Positions 44,080 to 52,557 of a stretch of 64,000 nt of DNA are shown here, in pieces. Made by a program: the position numbers and the translations under genes. The stretch is taken from contig NZ_JAUDRZ010000011.1 of assembly GCF_030380735.1 (NCBI RefSeq), forward strand, positions 124,001 through 188,000, read 5' to 3'. Position 1 is the first letter of the stretch, and each line of letters begins with the position of its first letter. The notes beneath the pieces are model-generated. The model ran no database searches and was not told the origin of the DNA. It saw only the letters and a list, made by a program, of their open reading frames with translations. The DNA comes from Rhizobium sp. S152 (GTDB taxonomy: Bacteria; Pseudomonadota; Alphaproteobacteria; Rhizobiales; Rhizobiaceae).

Positions 44080-45360
44080 ATGGCACCAGGAAATCCGCCA
44101 CGCCACTCGAAGAGCACCGACAAGCCGGTCACCATCGATCTGGGTGAGCAGGAATTTGCTTCTGCCCGCGAACCGGAAAAGCCTGCCGATCAGGCGGTCG
44201 AGACCGCCGAGGAAACGCTGGCCGCCGAAATCGACGCGAGCCGCCAATCCACGCCGAAGCCGGACATCACGCAACCATCCGACGAGCCGGCACGCGAATC
44301 CGTAACAGAACCCGAAGACCTCCCGCCGCCGCCCGCCGAACCCCGGAGCGTTGCGGACGAACCGCCCCTTCGCGAGCCGCCGCAGCGCCCGCAGGGCGGC
44401 CAGACCTCCGGGTTGATCGCCGCCGGCATCCTTGGCGGGCTGATCGCGCTCGTCGGCGCCGGCGCCATGCAATATGCCGGCTATCTTCCGGGCCCGACAT
44501 CGTCTGAAACATCCTCTCCCGATGTCGCAAACCTCTCGGCCGAGATAGACGGCATCAAGCAGTCGCTGACCAACCTTGCCGCCGCGCCGGCAACCGATGA
44601 CGGCACGCTCGAAAAGCGTCTCGCCGCGCTCGAAGCCGTCGCCAAGGCACCGCCGGTTTCCGCCGCTGCGCCAACGGATACCGCCGCAGTCGACCAGCTG
44701 AACCAGAAGATCGCCGATCTCTCCGCCCAGCTCGATCAGCTGCGCGGCACGGTGACCCAGGTTGAACAGAGCGCCCCGAACGGCGCGGCAATCGAGCAGC
44801 GCCTGAGCGAAGCCGAGAAGAAGCTCGACGAGCCCCGCCGCGACGTGGCCGTCGCCCAGGCGATTGCCGCAGCGGCCCTCAAGGCCGCGATCGATCGCGG
44901 CGGACCGTTCACCGCCGAGCTCGACACCTTCGCCGGCGTCTCGCCCGATGACCCCGCTGTCGCCGACCTCCGCAACTTCTCCGAAACCGGCGTTCCATCC
45001 CGCGCCGAGCTCATCCGCCAGGTTCCCACGGTGGCCACCGCCATCGTCGAATCCGTCGCCAACAAGGATCCGAACCAGAACTGGTCGGACCGGCTGATGA
45101 ACAGCGCCAAGTCGCTGGTCAGCGTTCGCCCCGTCGGCAATATCGAGGGCGACAGCGTCGAGGCGATTGCCGCGCGCATGGAGGACAAGGTGAAGAACGG
45201 CGACCTGCCGGGCGCCGCCAACGAGTGGACCATGCTGCCTGCCGATGCCAAGCAGGCATCCGCCGCCTTCAAGCAATCGCTGGAAGCGCGCATCCGTGTA
45301 GAGGATCTCGTCGGCGGCGCGCTGTCGAAGGCGATCTCCGGCGCCGGCAAGGAGAACTGA
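44080..45360 (+). CDS. Mic60/mitofilin-like inner membrane protein
   Basis: 426 residues from the ATG at 44080, chosen because GAGG lies five bases before it. Layout: Pro/Glu-rich cytoplasmic N-terminus (1-108), one membrane helix (about 110-134, GLIAAGILGGLIALVGAGAM), a periplasmic coiled-coil (about 145-280) and a C-terminal mitofilin-signature domain ending EARIRVEDLVGGALSKAISG. The position directly after hemD and before the HemY N-terminal gene is that of the alphaproteobacterial Mic60 homologue. It is thought to shape inner-membrane contact sites. Confidence 0.87.
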   Translation: MAPGNPPRHSKSTDKPVTIDLGEQEFASAREPEKPADQAVETAEETLAAEIDASRQSTPKPDITQPSDEPARESVTEPEDLPPPPAEPRSVADEPPLREPPQRPQGGQTSGLIAAGILGGLIALVGAGAMQYAGYLPGPTSSETSSPDVANLSAEIDGIKQSLTNLAAAPATDDGTLEKRLAALEAVAKAPPVSAAAPTDTAAVDQLNQKIADLSAQLDQLRGTVTQVEQSAPNGAAIEQRLSEAEKKLDEPRRDVAVAQAIAAAALKAAIDRGGPFTAELDTFAGVSPDDPAVADLRNFSETGVPSRAELIRQVPTVATAIVESVANKDPNQNWSDRLMNSAKSLVSVRPVGNIEGDSVEAIAARMEDKVKNGDLPGAANEWTMLPADAKQASAAFKQSLEARIRVEDLVGGALSKAISGAGKEN

Positions 45361-45363
45361 GAC

Positions 45364-46983
45364 ATGGTCAGGCTCGTCATATTCGCCATCATCGTCCTTC
45401 TTCTCGGCTACGGCTTCTCCTGGCTTGCCGATCGCCCCGGCGATCTCAGCCTCGTGTGGAGCGGCCAGCTGTACCAGACCAAGCTGATCGTCGCCGCCAG
45501 CGCCCTGATCGCGCTGATCGCCGCCGTTATGGTGGCTTGGTGGCTGGTGCGCGTCATCTGGACCTCTCCCCATTCCGTCACCCGCTACTTCCGCGCCCGT
45601 AAGCGTGACCGCGGCTACCAGGCGCTGTCCACCGGCCTGATCGCCGCCGGCGCCGGCAACGCGCTGATGGCTCGCAAGATGGCGGCACGCTCGCGCGGTC
45701 TCATCCGCGCCGACCAGGAGCCGCTGATCGCGCTTCTGGAGGCCCAGGCCGCCCTCATCGAGGGACGTCACGACGAGGCCCGCGCCAAGTTCGAGGCCAT
45801 GGCCAACGATCCCGAAACCCGTGAGCTCGGCCTACGCGGTCTCTATCTCGAGGCCAAGCGCCTCGGTGCAAACGAGGCAGCCCGCCAGTACGCCGAGAAG
45901 GCTGCCGAAAACGCGCCCTATCTGCCCTGGGCGGCGCAGGCCACGCTCGAATCCCGGAGCCAGGCCGGCCGCTGGGACGATGCCATCCGCCTGCTCGAAC
46001 AGCAGAAGGCCGCCCGCGTCATCGAAAAGGCCGAGGCCGACCGGCTGCGCGCCGTGCTCTTGACCGCCCGCGCCACCGAGAAGCTGGAGAACGATCCATC
46101 AGGCGCCCGCGACGACGCCACCCACGCGCTGAAGCTCTCCGACGATCTCGAGCCGGCCGCGATCGTCGCCGCCAAGGCACTGTTTCGCGAGGACAAGCTG
46201 CGCAAGGCCGCCTCCATCCTGGAGCAGGCATGGAAGGCCAACCCGCATCCGGAGATCGGTGCCACCTACGTGCGCGCCCGCAGCGGCGATTCGGCCGCCG
46301 ACCGGCTGAAGCGCGCCGAAAAGCTCGAGGCGTTGCGCCCGAACAATGTCGAATCGCTGCTGGTCGTCGCCCAGGCCGCGCTCGACATCAAGGATTTCGG
46401 CAAGGCCCGTGCCAAGGCCGAGGCCGCCGCCCGCATCGAGCCGCGCGAAGCCGCCTTCCTGCTGCTCGCCGACATCGAGGAAGCCGAGACCGGTGACCAG
46501 GGCCGCGTGCGCCACTGGCTGGCCCAGGCGTTGAAGGCGCCGCGCGATCCGGCCTGGGTCGCCGACGGCTTCGTCTCCGACAAGTGGCTGCCGCTTTCGC
46601 CCGTGACGGGACGCCTCGACGCCTTCGTCTGGAAGGCTCCCTTCGGCCATGTCGAGGGTCCGGTCGAGGAGGGAACGGCGATCTCGATCGAAGGCGCGTT
46701 GAAGACCCTGCCGCCGGTGCGCGAGGCGCGTCAGGAGAGCCCCGTCAACGATCACCGCATCATCGAGCTCGAGCGCGCCGCCACCATCGCCGAAGCCGCC
46801 CGCCCGGCCGCACCACCGGTAACGCCCGCGCCTGCGAAATCCGCCGGGGACAAGCCGGCGAAGGAAACCGCCGACACCCAGGCAGCCGAGCCGCGCCCCT
46901 TCTTCGGCGGCGCACCGGATGATCCGGGCGTTCGCAACACCACGATCGAGCCGGAACCCAAGACCCGGCTTCGGTTATTCTAA
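45364..46983 (+). CDS. HemY N-terminal-domain / TPR membrane protein
   Basis: 539 residues. Two membrane helices at the start (about 2-22 and 38-60), then the HemY_N domain (VTRYFRARKRDRGYQALSTGLIAAGAGN) and TPR-like helical repeats to about 420. The C-terminus (440-539) is Pro/Ala-rich and probably disordered. Despite the name it is not the protoporphyrinogen oxidase. It follows the Mic60-like gene by 3 bp. Confidence 0.9.
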   Translation: MVRLVIFAIIVLLLGYGFSWLADRPGDLSLVWSGQLYQTKLIVAASALIALIAAVMVAWWLVRVIWTSPHSVTRYFRARKRDRGYQALSTGLIAAGAGNALMARKMAARSRGLIRADQEPLIALLEAQAALIEGRHDEARAKFEAMANDPETRELGLRGLYLEAKRLGANEAARQYAEKAAENAPYLPWAAQATLESRSQAGRWDDAIRLLEQQKAARVIEKAEADRLRAVLLTARATEKLENDPSGARDDATHALKLSDDLEPAAIVAAKALFREDKLRKAASILEQAWKANPHPEIGATYVRARSGDSAADRLKRAEKLEALRPNNVESLLVVAQAALDIKDFGKARAKAEAAARIEPREAAFLLLADIEEAETGDQGRVRHWLAQALKAPRDPAWVADGFVSDKWLPLSPVTGRLDAFVWKAPFGHVEGPVEEGTAISIEGALKTLPPVREARQESPVNDHRIIELERAATIAEAARPAAPPVTPAPAKSAGDKPAKETADTQAAEPRPFFGGAPDDPGVRNTTIEPEPKTRLRLF

Positions 46984-46998
46984 CCAGACAGGACCTGT

Positions 46999-47484
46999 AT
47001 GTTCGAACGCTTCCAGGCATTCTTCCAAAATCTGACTTCCGACCACCCGCAGACGGCTTTTGCGCCCGACGATCCGCGCATCGCGGTGGCAGCGCTCTGC
47101 ATGCAGGTCATGGAGGCCGACGGGCAGATCAAGGACAGCGAGAAGAAGCGCCTTCGCAAGCTGCTGCAGGACCAGTACGGCCTCGACCGCAAGCAACTCG
47201 ACGAATTGATCGCCGCCGGGCAGCAGGCCGAGAGCGACGCCGTCGATTACTATCGCTTCACCTCCGACCTGAAGCGCCACCTCGACACCGAACAGCGCCT
47301 TGAACTGATCGGCATCCTCTGGGACATCGTCTATGCCGACGGCGAGCGCAGCGAGATGGAAGACGACGCAATCTGGCGGATTGCCGAACTGCTCGGCGTC
47401 TCCGCCCGCGAACGCATCCAGAAGCGCCAGGAAGCAGCGAAACGCGTGACCGATATCGACGTGGTGCAAGACGATGCCGACTGA
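46999..47484 (+). CDS. TerB-family protein
   Basis: 161 residues, all-helical TerB/DjlA-type domain: ALCMQVMEADGQIKDSEKKRLRKLL and IGILWDIVYADGERSEMEDDAIWRIAELLGV form the two pseudo-repeats with acidic residues that bind metal in tellurite-resistance TerB. Alone, without terC/terD genes, tellurite resistance is not implied. It ends inside the start of the next gene (11-bp overlap). Confidence 0.88.
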   Translation: MFERFQAFFQNLTSDHPQTAFAPDDPRIAVAALCMQVMEADGQIKDSEKKRLRKLLQDQYGLDRKQLDELIAAGQQAESDAVDYYRFTSDLKRHLDTEQRLELIGILWDIVYADGERSEMEDDAIWRIAELLGVSARERIQKRQEAAKRVTDIDVVQDDAD

Positions 47485-48256
47485 CGGGCCGTTCGATCGT
47501 TCAGTCGAGGGCAGAGCGGCGCGCGCCAAGCCGCCGGTGCTTGTCGTCCTCCACCAGGAACGCTCCAGCCCCGGACGAATCGGCCAGCTGCTGGTCGACA
47601 AGGGCTACGGGCTGGATATCCGCCGCCCCGTTCTCGGCGACAAGCTTCCAGAGACGCTTGCCGGCCATTCCGGCGCGGTCGTCTTCGGCGGTCCGATGAG
47701 CGCCAACGACCCCGACGATTTCGTCAAGGCCGAGATCAACTGGCTGGATGTGCCGCTCAAGGAGAAGCGCCCCTTCCTCGGCGTCTGTCTCGGCGCCCAG
47801 ATGCTGGTGCGCCATCTCGGCGGCAAGGTCCAGTCGAATGCCGACGGCTCCACCGAGATCGGCTGGTATCCGCTACGCGCCACCGAGAAGGGCCGCCGTC
47901 TCATGCACTGGCCGAAGATGGTCTATCACTTCCATCGAGAGGGTTTCGACCTGCCGCGCGGCGCCGAGCTGCTGGCCGAGGGCGACACCTACCGCAACCA
48001 GGCTTTCCGCTACAACGATCACGCCTGGGCACTGCAGTTCCACGCCGAATTGACCCGCGCCATGATGCACCGCTGGGTCGTGCATGGCGAACAGCGCTTC
48101 ATCCTACCCAACGCCCAGCAGGGCCGCGAACACCTCGAAGGCCGCATGCTGTTCGACGCGCCGCTTAAGGCCTGGCTAAACGAATTCCTCGACATCGTTT
48201 TTGAAAGCAAGCCGGCAAGAAGCGCACCCGCCGAACAGGCCGCCATTTCGGCCTGA
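47474..48256 (+). CDS. Class I glutamine amidotransferase domain protein
   Basis: 260 residues. Nucleophile Cys105 in GVCLGAQM, and His190/Glu192 in ALQFHAELT complete the triad, so it should be active as a glutaminase or related hydrolase. It resembles the GuaA-like stand-alone amidotransferases, with FGGPMSAND before the elbow. The partner enzyme is not evident. Coupled to the TerB gene by overlap. Confidence 0.88.
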   Translation: MPTDGPFDRSVEGRAARAKPPVLVVLHQERSSPGRIGQLLVDKGYGLDIRRPVLGDKLPETLAGHSGAVVFGGPMSANDPDDFVKAEINWLDVPLKEKRPFLGVCLGAQMLVRHLGGKVQSNADGSTEIGWYPLRATEKGRRLMHWPKMVYHFHREGFDLPRGAELLAEGDTYRNQAFRYNDHAWALQFHAELTRAMMHRWVVHGEQRFILPNAQQGREHLEGRMLFDAPLKAWLNEFLDIVFESKPARSAPAEQAAISA

Positions 48257-48470
48257 GACGCACATCATACCCGACGCAAACCGCCTTTATGCGTAAGCAG
48301 CCCGCGACCGATCGCGTTCGCGTGAGATGCGTCCGCCGCCCCGCCGTGTTATGATGCCCGACGCCTCTTGAGAGGCGATGTTTCAGTAGCAAGAACGTTC
48401 CGATCCACGATCCGGCCGGACAGCCACGCCATCGGCGCAGCGGTGACCGCAGCTATTTCAGGGGAACATC

Positions 48471-48956
48471 ATGTCGAACTACGAGCAGAAGATTGTCTCC
48501 ATGGGGCTGGTCCTGCCGCAGCCCCTGAAACTCCCGTCCAACATGAGCCTGCCGTTTCCCTGGGTGAACGTTCGCGGCGACCGCGCCTTCATCTCCGGCC
48601 ACGGTCCGCAGAACCCTGACGGCTCACCCGCCGGCCCCTTCGGCATCGTCGGCGATACTGTTTCCATTGAGGATGCTAAGGCATCGGCCCGCAAGGCGGC
48701 GCTCTCGATGCTCGGCAGCCTGAAGCGCGAGCTCGGCAGCCTCGACCGCATCACCGGCTGGTGCCGCGTCTTCGGCATGGTCAACTGCGTCCCGCATTTC
48801 TCCAACCCGCCCGCCGTCATCAACGGCTTCACCGAGCTGATCAACGAAGTCTTCGGCCACGAAGTCGGCCGCCACTCCCGCTCCGCCATCGGCGTCGCCG
48901 GCCTGCCGCTGAATTTTCCCGTCGAGATCGAGGCGGAGGTGATGATTTCGGGGTAA
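48471..48956 (+). CDS. RidA/YjgF-family protein (long form)
   Basis: 161 residues, longer than the 130-residue RidA core. VNVRGDRAFISGHGPQNPDGS and SAIGVAGLPLNFPVEIEAEVM are typical of the YjgF/YER057c/UK114 family, but the arginine needed for imine deamination in RidA proper is not obvious (SRSAIGVAGLP instead of RxxVxVxxLP), so the activity may differ. A 214-bp gap before it holds the probable promoter; nothing else was seen there. Confidence 0.87.
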   Translation: MSNYEQKIVSMGLVLPQPLKLPSNMSLPFPWVNVRGDRAFISGHGPQNPDGSPAGPFGIVGDTVSIEDAKASARKAALSMLGSLKRELGSLDRITGWCRVFGMVNCVPHFSNPPAVINGFTELINEVFGHEVGRHSRSAIGVAGLPLNFPVEIEAEVMISG

Positions 48957-48974
48957 CTCTTGGTCGGTGCGGCA

Positions 48975-49130
48975 GCCCCCCCCTCTGCCCTGCCGGGCAT
49001 CTCCCCCACAAGGGGGGAGATTGGCTAGACGCACCCGCTCGTTCCAACAGTCATTGTTTGGGAATGCCGCCGCAACGAGTCGATCTCCCCACCTGTGGAG
49101 GAGATGGCCGGCGGGCCAGAGGGGGGTATC
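48975..49130. repeat. Third paired inverted repeat, related but distinct family
   Basis: Two arms of about 50 bp (about 48975-49029 and 49076-49130) are imperfect inverted copies: both contain CCCCCTCTG, GCCGG.CATCTCC and a CACAAG/CACAGG core before GGGGAGAT. They resemble the arms of copies 1 and 2 in the CTCC-CACAAG-GGGAG core but differ outside it. Lies between the converging RidA-family and MFS genes. Confidence 0.7.
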
Positions 49131-49152
49131 CCACGGCACAACGCCCCGAAAA

Positions 49153-50400
49153 CTACCCCCGCGTCACGTGCTCCGGCGCATCCAGCGAATCGATCCTGCG
49201 CAACTGCGGAAAACGCGTCGCCCAGATTGCCGCCACCGCGAGCGTGCCGATGCCGCCGATGATCACAGCCGGCACGGCGCCGAACACATGCGCCATCGTA
49301 CCGGCACGAAACTCGCCGAGCTCGTTCGACGCGCCGACGAAGACCATGTTGACGGCGTTGACGCGGCCGCGCAGCTGGTCCGGCGTCCAGAGCGCGATCA
49401 GGCTCTCGCGCACATAGACCGAGACCATGTCGGCCGCCCCCATCAGCGCCAGCGCGGCGATCGAGAGTTCGACATTGGTGGAGAGCCCGAAAACGATGGT
49501 GCCGAGACCGAACAGTGCCACGCCGATGAACATGTAGACGCCGGCGCGGTGCTTCAAAGGATAGGTGGCGAGCAGGATCGCCATGACGATGGCGCCGACG
49601 CCCGGCGCCGAGCGCAGCAGGCCGAGACCCCACGGGCCAAGCGTCAGGATATCGCGGGCAAAGATCGGCATCAGCGCCGTGGCGCCGCCGAGCAGCACGG
49701 CGAAGAGATCGAGCGAGATGGCGCCGAGCACCACAGTCTCGGTGCGGATGAATTTGAAGCCGCCGAGGATCATGTCCCAGCTCTTGGCTTCACCCGTGGT
49801 CTTCTGCGCCGGCTTCGGGATCATGTAGAGCAGAATGGCGCCGAGCACGGCGAAGACCACCGCGACCGTATAGGCCGTCTGCGCATTGATGCCGTAGAGC
49901 AGACCGCCGATGACAGGGCCGGTAATGGCGGCGAGCTGCCAGGAAGACGAGTTCCAGGCGATCGCGTTCGATAGGTCTTCCGCCGGCACCAGGTTTGGCG
50001 CCAGCGACTGCACGGCCGGCGACATGAAGGCGCGCTCGATGCCGAAGATGAGAAGCACGGCGAACACGGGAATGGGCGAGAACGTCCCCGTCAGCGTCAT
50101 CAACAGCAGCGCCAGCGTGCACAGCGCGCTGATAAGCGAGCAGATCGAGGCGATGGCGCGTCGGTTGTGCCGGTCGGCGACCGAGCCGGTCACCAGGATC
50201 AGAAGAAGCGATGGCAGGAACTGCACCAGCCCGATCAGGCCGAGATAGATGGCGCTTCCCGTCTGGTCGTACATCTGCCAGCCGACGGCGACGCTGACGA
50301 TCTGCTGCGAGAAGGACAGCAGGAAGCGCGCGAAGAAGAAGCGGGTGTAGGACGGATGCCGGAAGGCCGCGAAGCGGTCGCCGGTCGCTGAGATCGACAT
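49153..50400 (-). CDS. MFS transporter, EntS-like (MFS_3)
   Basis: 415 residues with about 11-12 membrane spans. Start MSISATGDRFAAFRHPSYTRFFFARFLLSFSQQIVSVAVGWQMYD and the loop GSVADRHNRR are typical of the EntS/MFS_3 exporters. Substrate unknown; the group includes siderophore and drug exporters. It is divergent from the YggT gene. Confidence 0.88.
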   Translation of the reverse strand: MSISATGDRFAAFRHPSYTRFFFARFLLSFSQQIVSVAVGWQMYDQTGSAIYLGLIGLVQFLPSLLLILVTGSVADRHNRRAIASICSLISALCTLALLLMTLTGTFSPIPVFAVLLIFGIERAFMSPAVQSLAPNLVPAEDLSNAIAWNSSSWQLAAITGPVIGGLLYGINAQTAYTVAVVFAVLGAILLYMIPKPAQKTTGEAKSWDMILGGFKFIRTETVVLGAISLDLFAVLLGGATALMPIFARDILTLGPWGLGLLRSAPGVGAIVMAILLATYPLKHRAGVYMFIGVALFGLGTIVFGLSTNVELSIAALALMGAADMVSVYVRESLIALWTPDQLRGRVNAVNMVFVGASNELGEFRAGTMAHVFGAVPAVIIGGIGTLAVAAIWATRFPQLRRIDSLDAPEHVTRG

Positions 50401-50534
50401 GAGGGCTTTCCAATCGCCGCCGCGACACCATGCCGCCGGGCCTCGAAGCCCGCGCGAGCGGCTGTTTCAACAGGGTACTTGCCCGTTTAGTCGCCAATGT
50501 CTACATGTCTGTCAACAACGAACTGGAGACGACA

Positions 50535-50849
50535 ATGGCCGGCATCATCGCAGCCCTCTTTCAAACCATTGATATGGCATTGGTGATCTATGTCTGGATT
50601 CTGATCGCAAGCGCCATCTTCTCGTGGCTCTATGCCTTCAACGTCATCAACTCCAGCAACCAGTTCGTCAATTCGGTCGGCATGTTCCTCTACAACGTAA
50701 CCGAGCCGGTGTTGCGCCCGATCCGCCGCTTCATGCCCAACCTCGGCGGCATCGACATTTCGCCGATCGTGCTGCTCCTGATCATCTTCTTCATCCAGTC
50801 GGTTCTGCGCAACTCGGTCTTCCCGGCGCTCTACCGCGCGGCGATGTGA
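50535..50849 (+). CDS. YggT-family membrane protein
   Basis: 104 residues from the ATG at 50535, with GGAG nine bases before it; longer upstream reading was rejected. Two hydrophobic segments (about 3-32 and 75-95) with [32 protein letters not shown] between, the YggT signature. Linked in other bacteria to cell-shape or osmotic functions. Overlaps the DUF167 gene (GTGA). Confidence 0.9.
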   Translation: MAGIIAALFQTIDMALVIYVWILIASAIFSWLYAFNVINSSNQFVNSVGMFLYNVTEPVLRPIRRFMPNLGGIDISPIVLLLIIFFIQSVLRNSVFPALYRAAM

Positions 50850-51160
50850 TCCTGCCCTTTTCGGCATTCGCCAATCATGTCACGCTCGCCGTCAGGCTGA
50901 CTCCGAACGGCGGTCGCGATGCGATCGATGGTATCGAGCATGACGCCGACGGAAAGGCGCATGTAAAGGCACGCGTGACCGCGGTTCCGGAAAAGGGCAA
51001 GGCCAACAAGGCGCTGATCGCCCTCCTCGCCAAAGCGCTCGGCGTCGCGAAGTCGTCCGTCAGCCTCGTCTCGGGCGATACGGCGCGTAAAAAAATCCTC
51101 CGGATCGATGCCGAGCCGGAGGATGTGATCAGAAAGCTGAATGATTTGTTGGGCCTGTAA
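50846..51160 (+). CDS. DUF167 (YggU-like) protein
   Basis: 104 residues from a GTG at 50846 that overlaps the YggT stop. [41 protein letters not shown] and [19 protein letters not shown] are the DUF167 pattern. Function unknown, but the pair with YggT is conserved in many bacteria. Its stop codon lies in the loop of a terminator hairpin. Confidence 0.9.
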   Translation: MILPFSAFANHVTLAVRLTPNGGRDAIDGIEHDADGKAHVKARVTAVPEKGKANKALIALLAKALGVAKSSVSLVSGDTARKKILRIDAEPEDVIRKLNDLLGL

Positions 51161-51171
51161 TCAGGCCTTTT
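51152..51171 (+). terminator. Terminator overlapping the stop codons of two converging genes
   Basis: Plus-strand hairpin GGCCTG-TAAT-CAGGCC followed by TTTT (51168-51171). The loop contains the TAA of the DUF167 gene, and the TGA of ppa on the other strand is read at 51163-51161, partly in the loop. The T tail exists only on the plus strand. Confidence 0.8.
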
Positions 51172-51697
51172 CCTTCTTGGCGCGTTCGATCGCCTCGAGG
51201 ATGAGCGCACCGGCTTCCTTGGCATCGCCCCAGCCGAATATCTTCACCCACTTGCCGGGTTCCAGATCCTTGTAGTGCTCGAAGAAGTGCTCGATCTGCT
51301 TGACGGTGATCTCGGGAAGGTCGGTGTAATCCTTGACCTTGTCGTAGCGCATCGTCAGCTTCGGCGACGGCACGGCGATGATCTTCTCGTCCTTGCCGGA
51401 ATTGTCTTCCATCTTCAAGACGCCGATCGGGCGCACGTTGATGACGCAGCCCGGAACCAGCGGACGGGTGCTGGCGATCAGCACGTCGATCGGGTCGCCG
51501 TCTTCCGACAGCGTGTGCGGTACGAAGCCGTAGTTACCCGGATAGGTCATCGGCGTGTAGAGGAAGCGGTCGACGACGAGCGTGCCGGCTTCCTTGTCCA
51601 TCTCGTACTTGATCGGGTGGCCGCCGACTGGAACTTCAACGATGACGTTGACGTCCTCAGGTGGGTTCTTGCCAATGGAAATGGCGTCGATGCGCAT
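51161..51697 (-). CDS. ppa: Inorganic pyrophosphatase (family I)
   Basis: Hydrolyses pyrophosphate from biosynthetic reactions. From the ATG at 51697 ([23 protein letters not shown]) 178 residues. Metal-binding DGDPIDVLI (family I signature) and the [11 protein letters not shown] segment are present. GGGAG lies seven bases upstream. Confidence 0.96.
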   Translation of the reverse strand: MRIDAISIGKNPPEDVNVIVEVPVGGHPIKYEMDKEAGTLVVDRFLYTPMTYPGNYGFVPHTLSEDGDPIDVLIASTRPLVPGCVINVRPIGVLKMEDNSGKDEKIIAVPSPKLTMRYDKVKDYTDLPEITVKQIEHFFEHYKDLEPGKWVKIFGWGDAKEAGALILEAIERAKKEKA

Positions 51698-51847
51698 GCG
51701 ATTACTCCCGCGACGTGAATGTTCGCAGCCAGATAATCGGATTCCTGCCGCGACGCAACACAACAGAGCGGCACGGCCACATGATAGTTTTATGATCTGG
51801 CCTTCAAAATGCCGGAAAACTGGGCAGCACCCGATACGCTCGAAAGA

Positions 51848-52354
51848 TCAGTTCCAGATGAAACCGATCTTCTTCAGCTGCTTGTGGTCGAAGGTCTCCA
51901 TGCCCTCGCAATAGTCGACCCCGCCATGGCCGCGATAGAACTCGGCGCCGCCGTCGTTCTCCTCGAGGCACCACACCACCATGCCCTTGCAGCCGAGCGA
52001 CTTCAGGAGCCGCTGCGCTTCGGAAAACAGCATGTGGCCGAGGCCGAGGCCCTGATACTCGGGACGCAGATAGAGCTCGTAGATCTCGCCTTCCTGCGGC
52101 AGCGCCCGCGCGCGGTTAAGGCCGAGCGTGGCGTAGCCGGCGACGACGCCGGCGACATCGAGGACGAGAAGCGTTGCCGGTCCGCGCGTGGCCTTGAGCC
52201 ACCACTGTTCGCCGCGGCGCTCGATCATCTGGTTCAGCGCCTTGTGCGGAATGATGCCCGCGTAGGTGTGTTTCCACGCAAGCCGGTGCACTTCCGAGAT
52301 GGCTCGGGAATCGTGCGGCTCAGCCCGCCGAACATCGATCGACAATGTCTTCAT
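51848..52354 (-). CDS. GNAT-family N-acetyltransferase
   Basis: 168 residues from the ATG at 52354 (MKTLSIDVRRAEPHDSRAISEVH). Acetyl-CoA motif EIYELYLRPEYQGLGLGHMLFSEAQR and the C-terminal GMVVWCLEENDGGAEFYRGHGG are typical. Substrate unknown. Confidence 0.87.
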   Translation of the reverse strand: MKTLSIDVRRAEPHDSRAISEVHRLAWKHTYAGIIPHKALNQMIERRGEQWWLKATRGPATLLVLDVAGVVAGYATLGLNRARALPQEGEIYELYLRPEYQGLGLGHMLFSEAQRLLKSLGCKGMVVWCLEENDGGAEFYRGHGGVDYCEGMETFDHKQLKKIGFIWN

Positions 52355-52503
52355 GACGCTTACTCTGGCCCCGTCGCGGGCAATTAACCATATGCGGCAG
52401 CGCATTACAGTCGATTGCCCACAGGCTTAACATGTGGACGACGGCTGAAATTTAACGCTTTTTTAACTATTGCGACAAGAAGGATTCGGCGAAGCGCACA
52501 AAT

Positions 52504-52530
52504 AAAAAACCCCGGCGCGATGGCCGGGGT
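52504..52530 (-). terminator. Terminator after typA
   Basis: Minus-strand hairpin with arms ACCCCGGC/GCCGGGGT (52530-52523 and 52516-52509), loop of six bases, followed by a T run (52509-52504). About 27 bases past the typA stop. Confidence 0.92.
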
Positions 52531-52557
52531 TTCGAAGTCTCTGATTGCCTGTTCGAC

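Noticed and set aside
46999..47484. TerB as evidence of a tellurite-resistance operon
   Set aside because: No terC, terD, terZ or related gene is present; it is part of the hem/Mic60 gene string.
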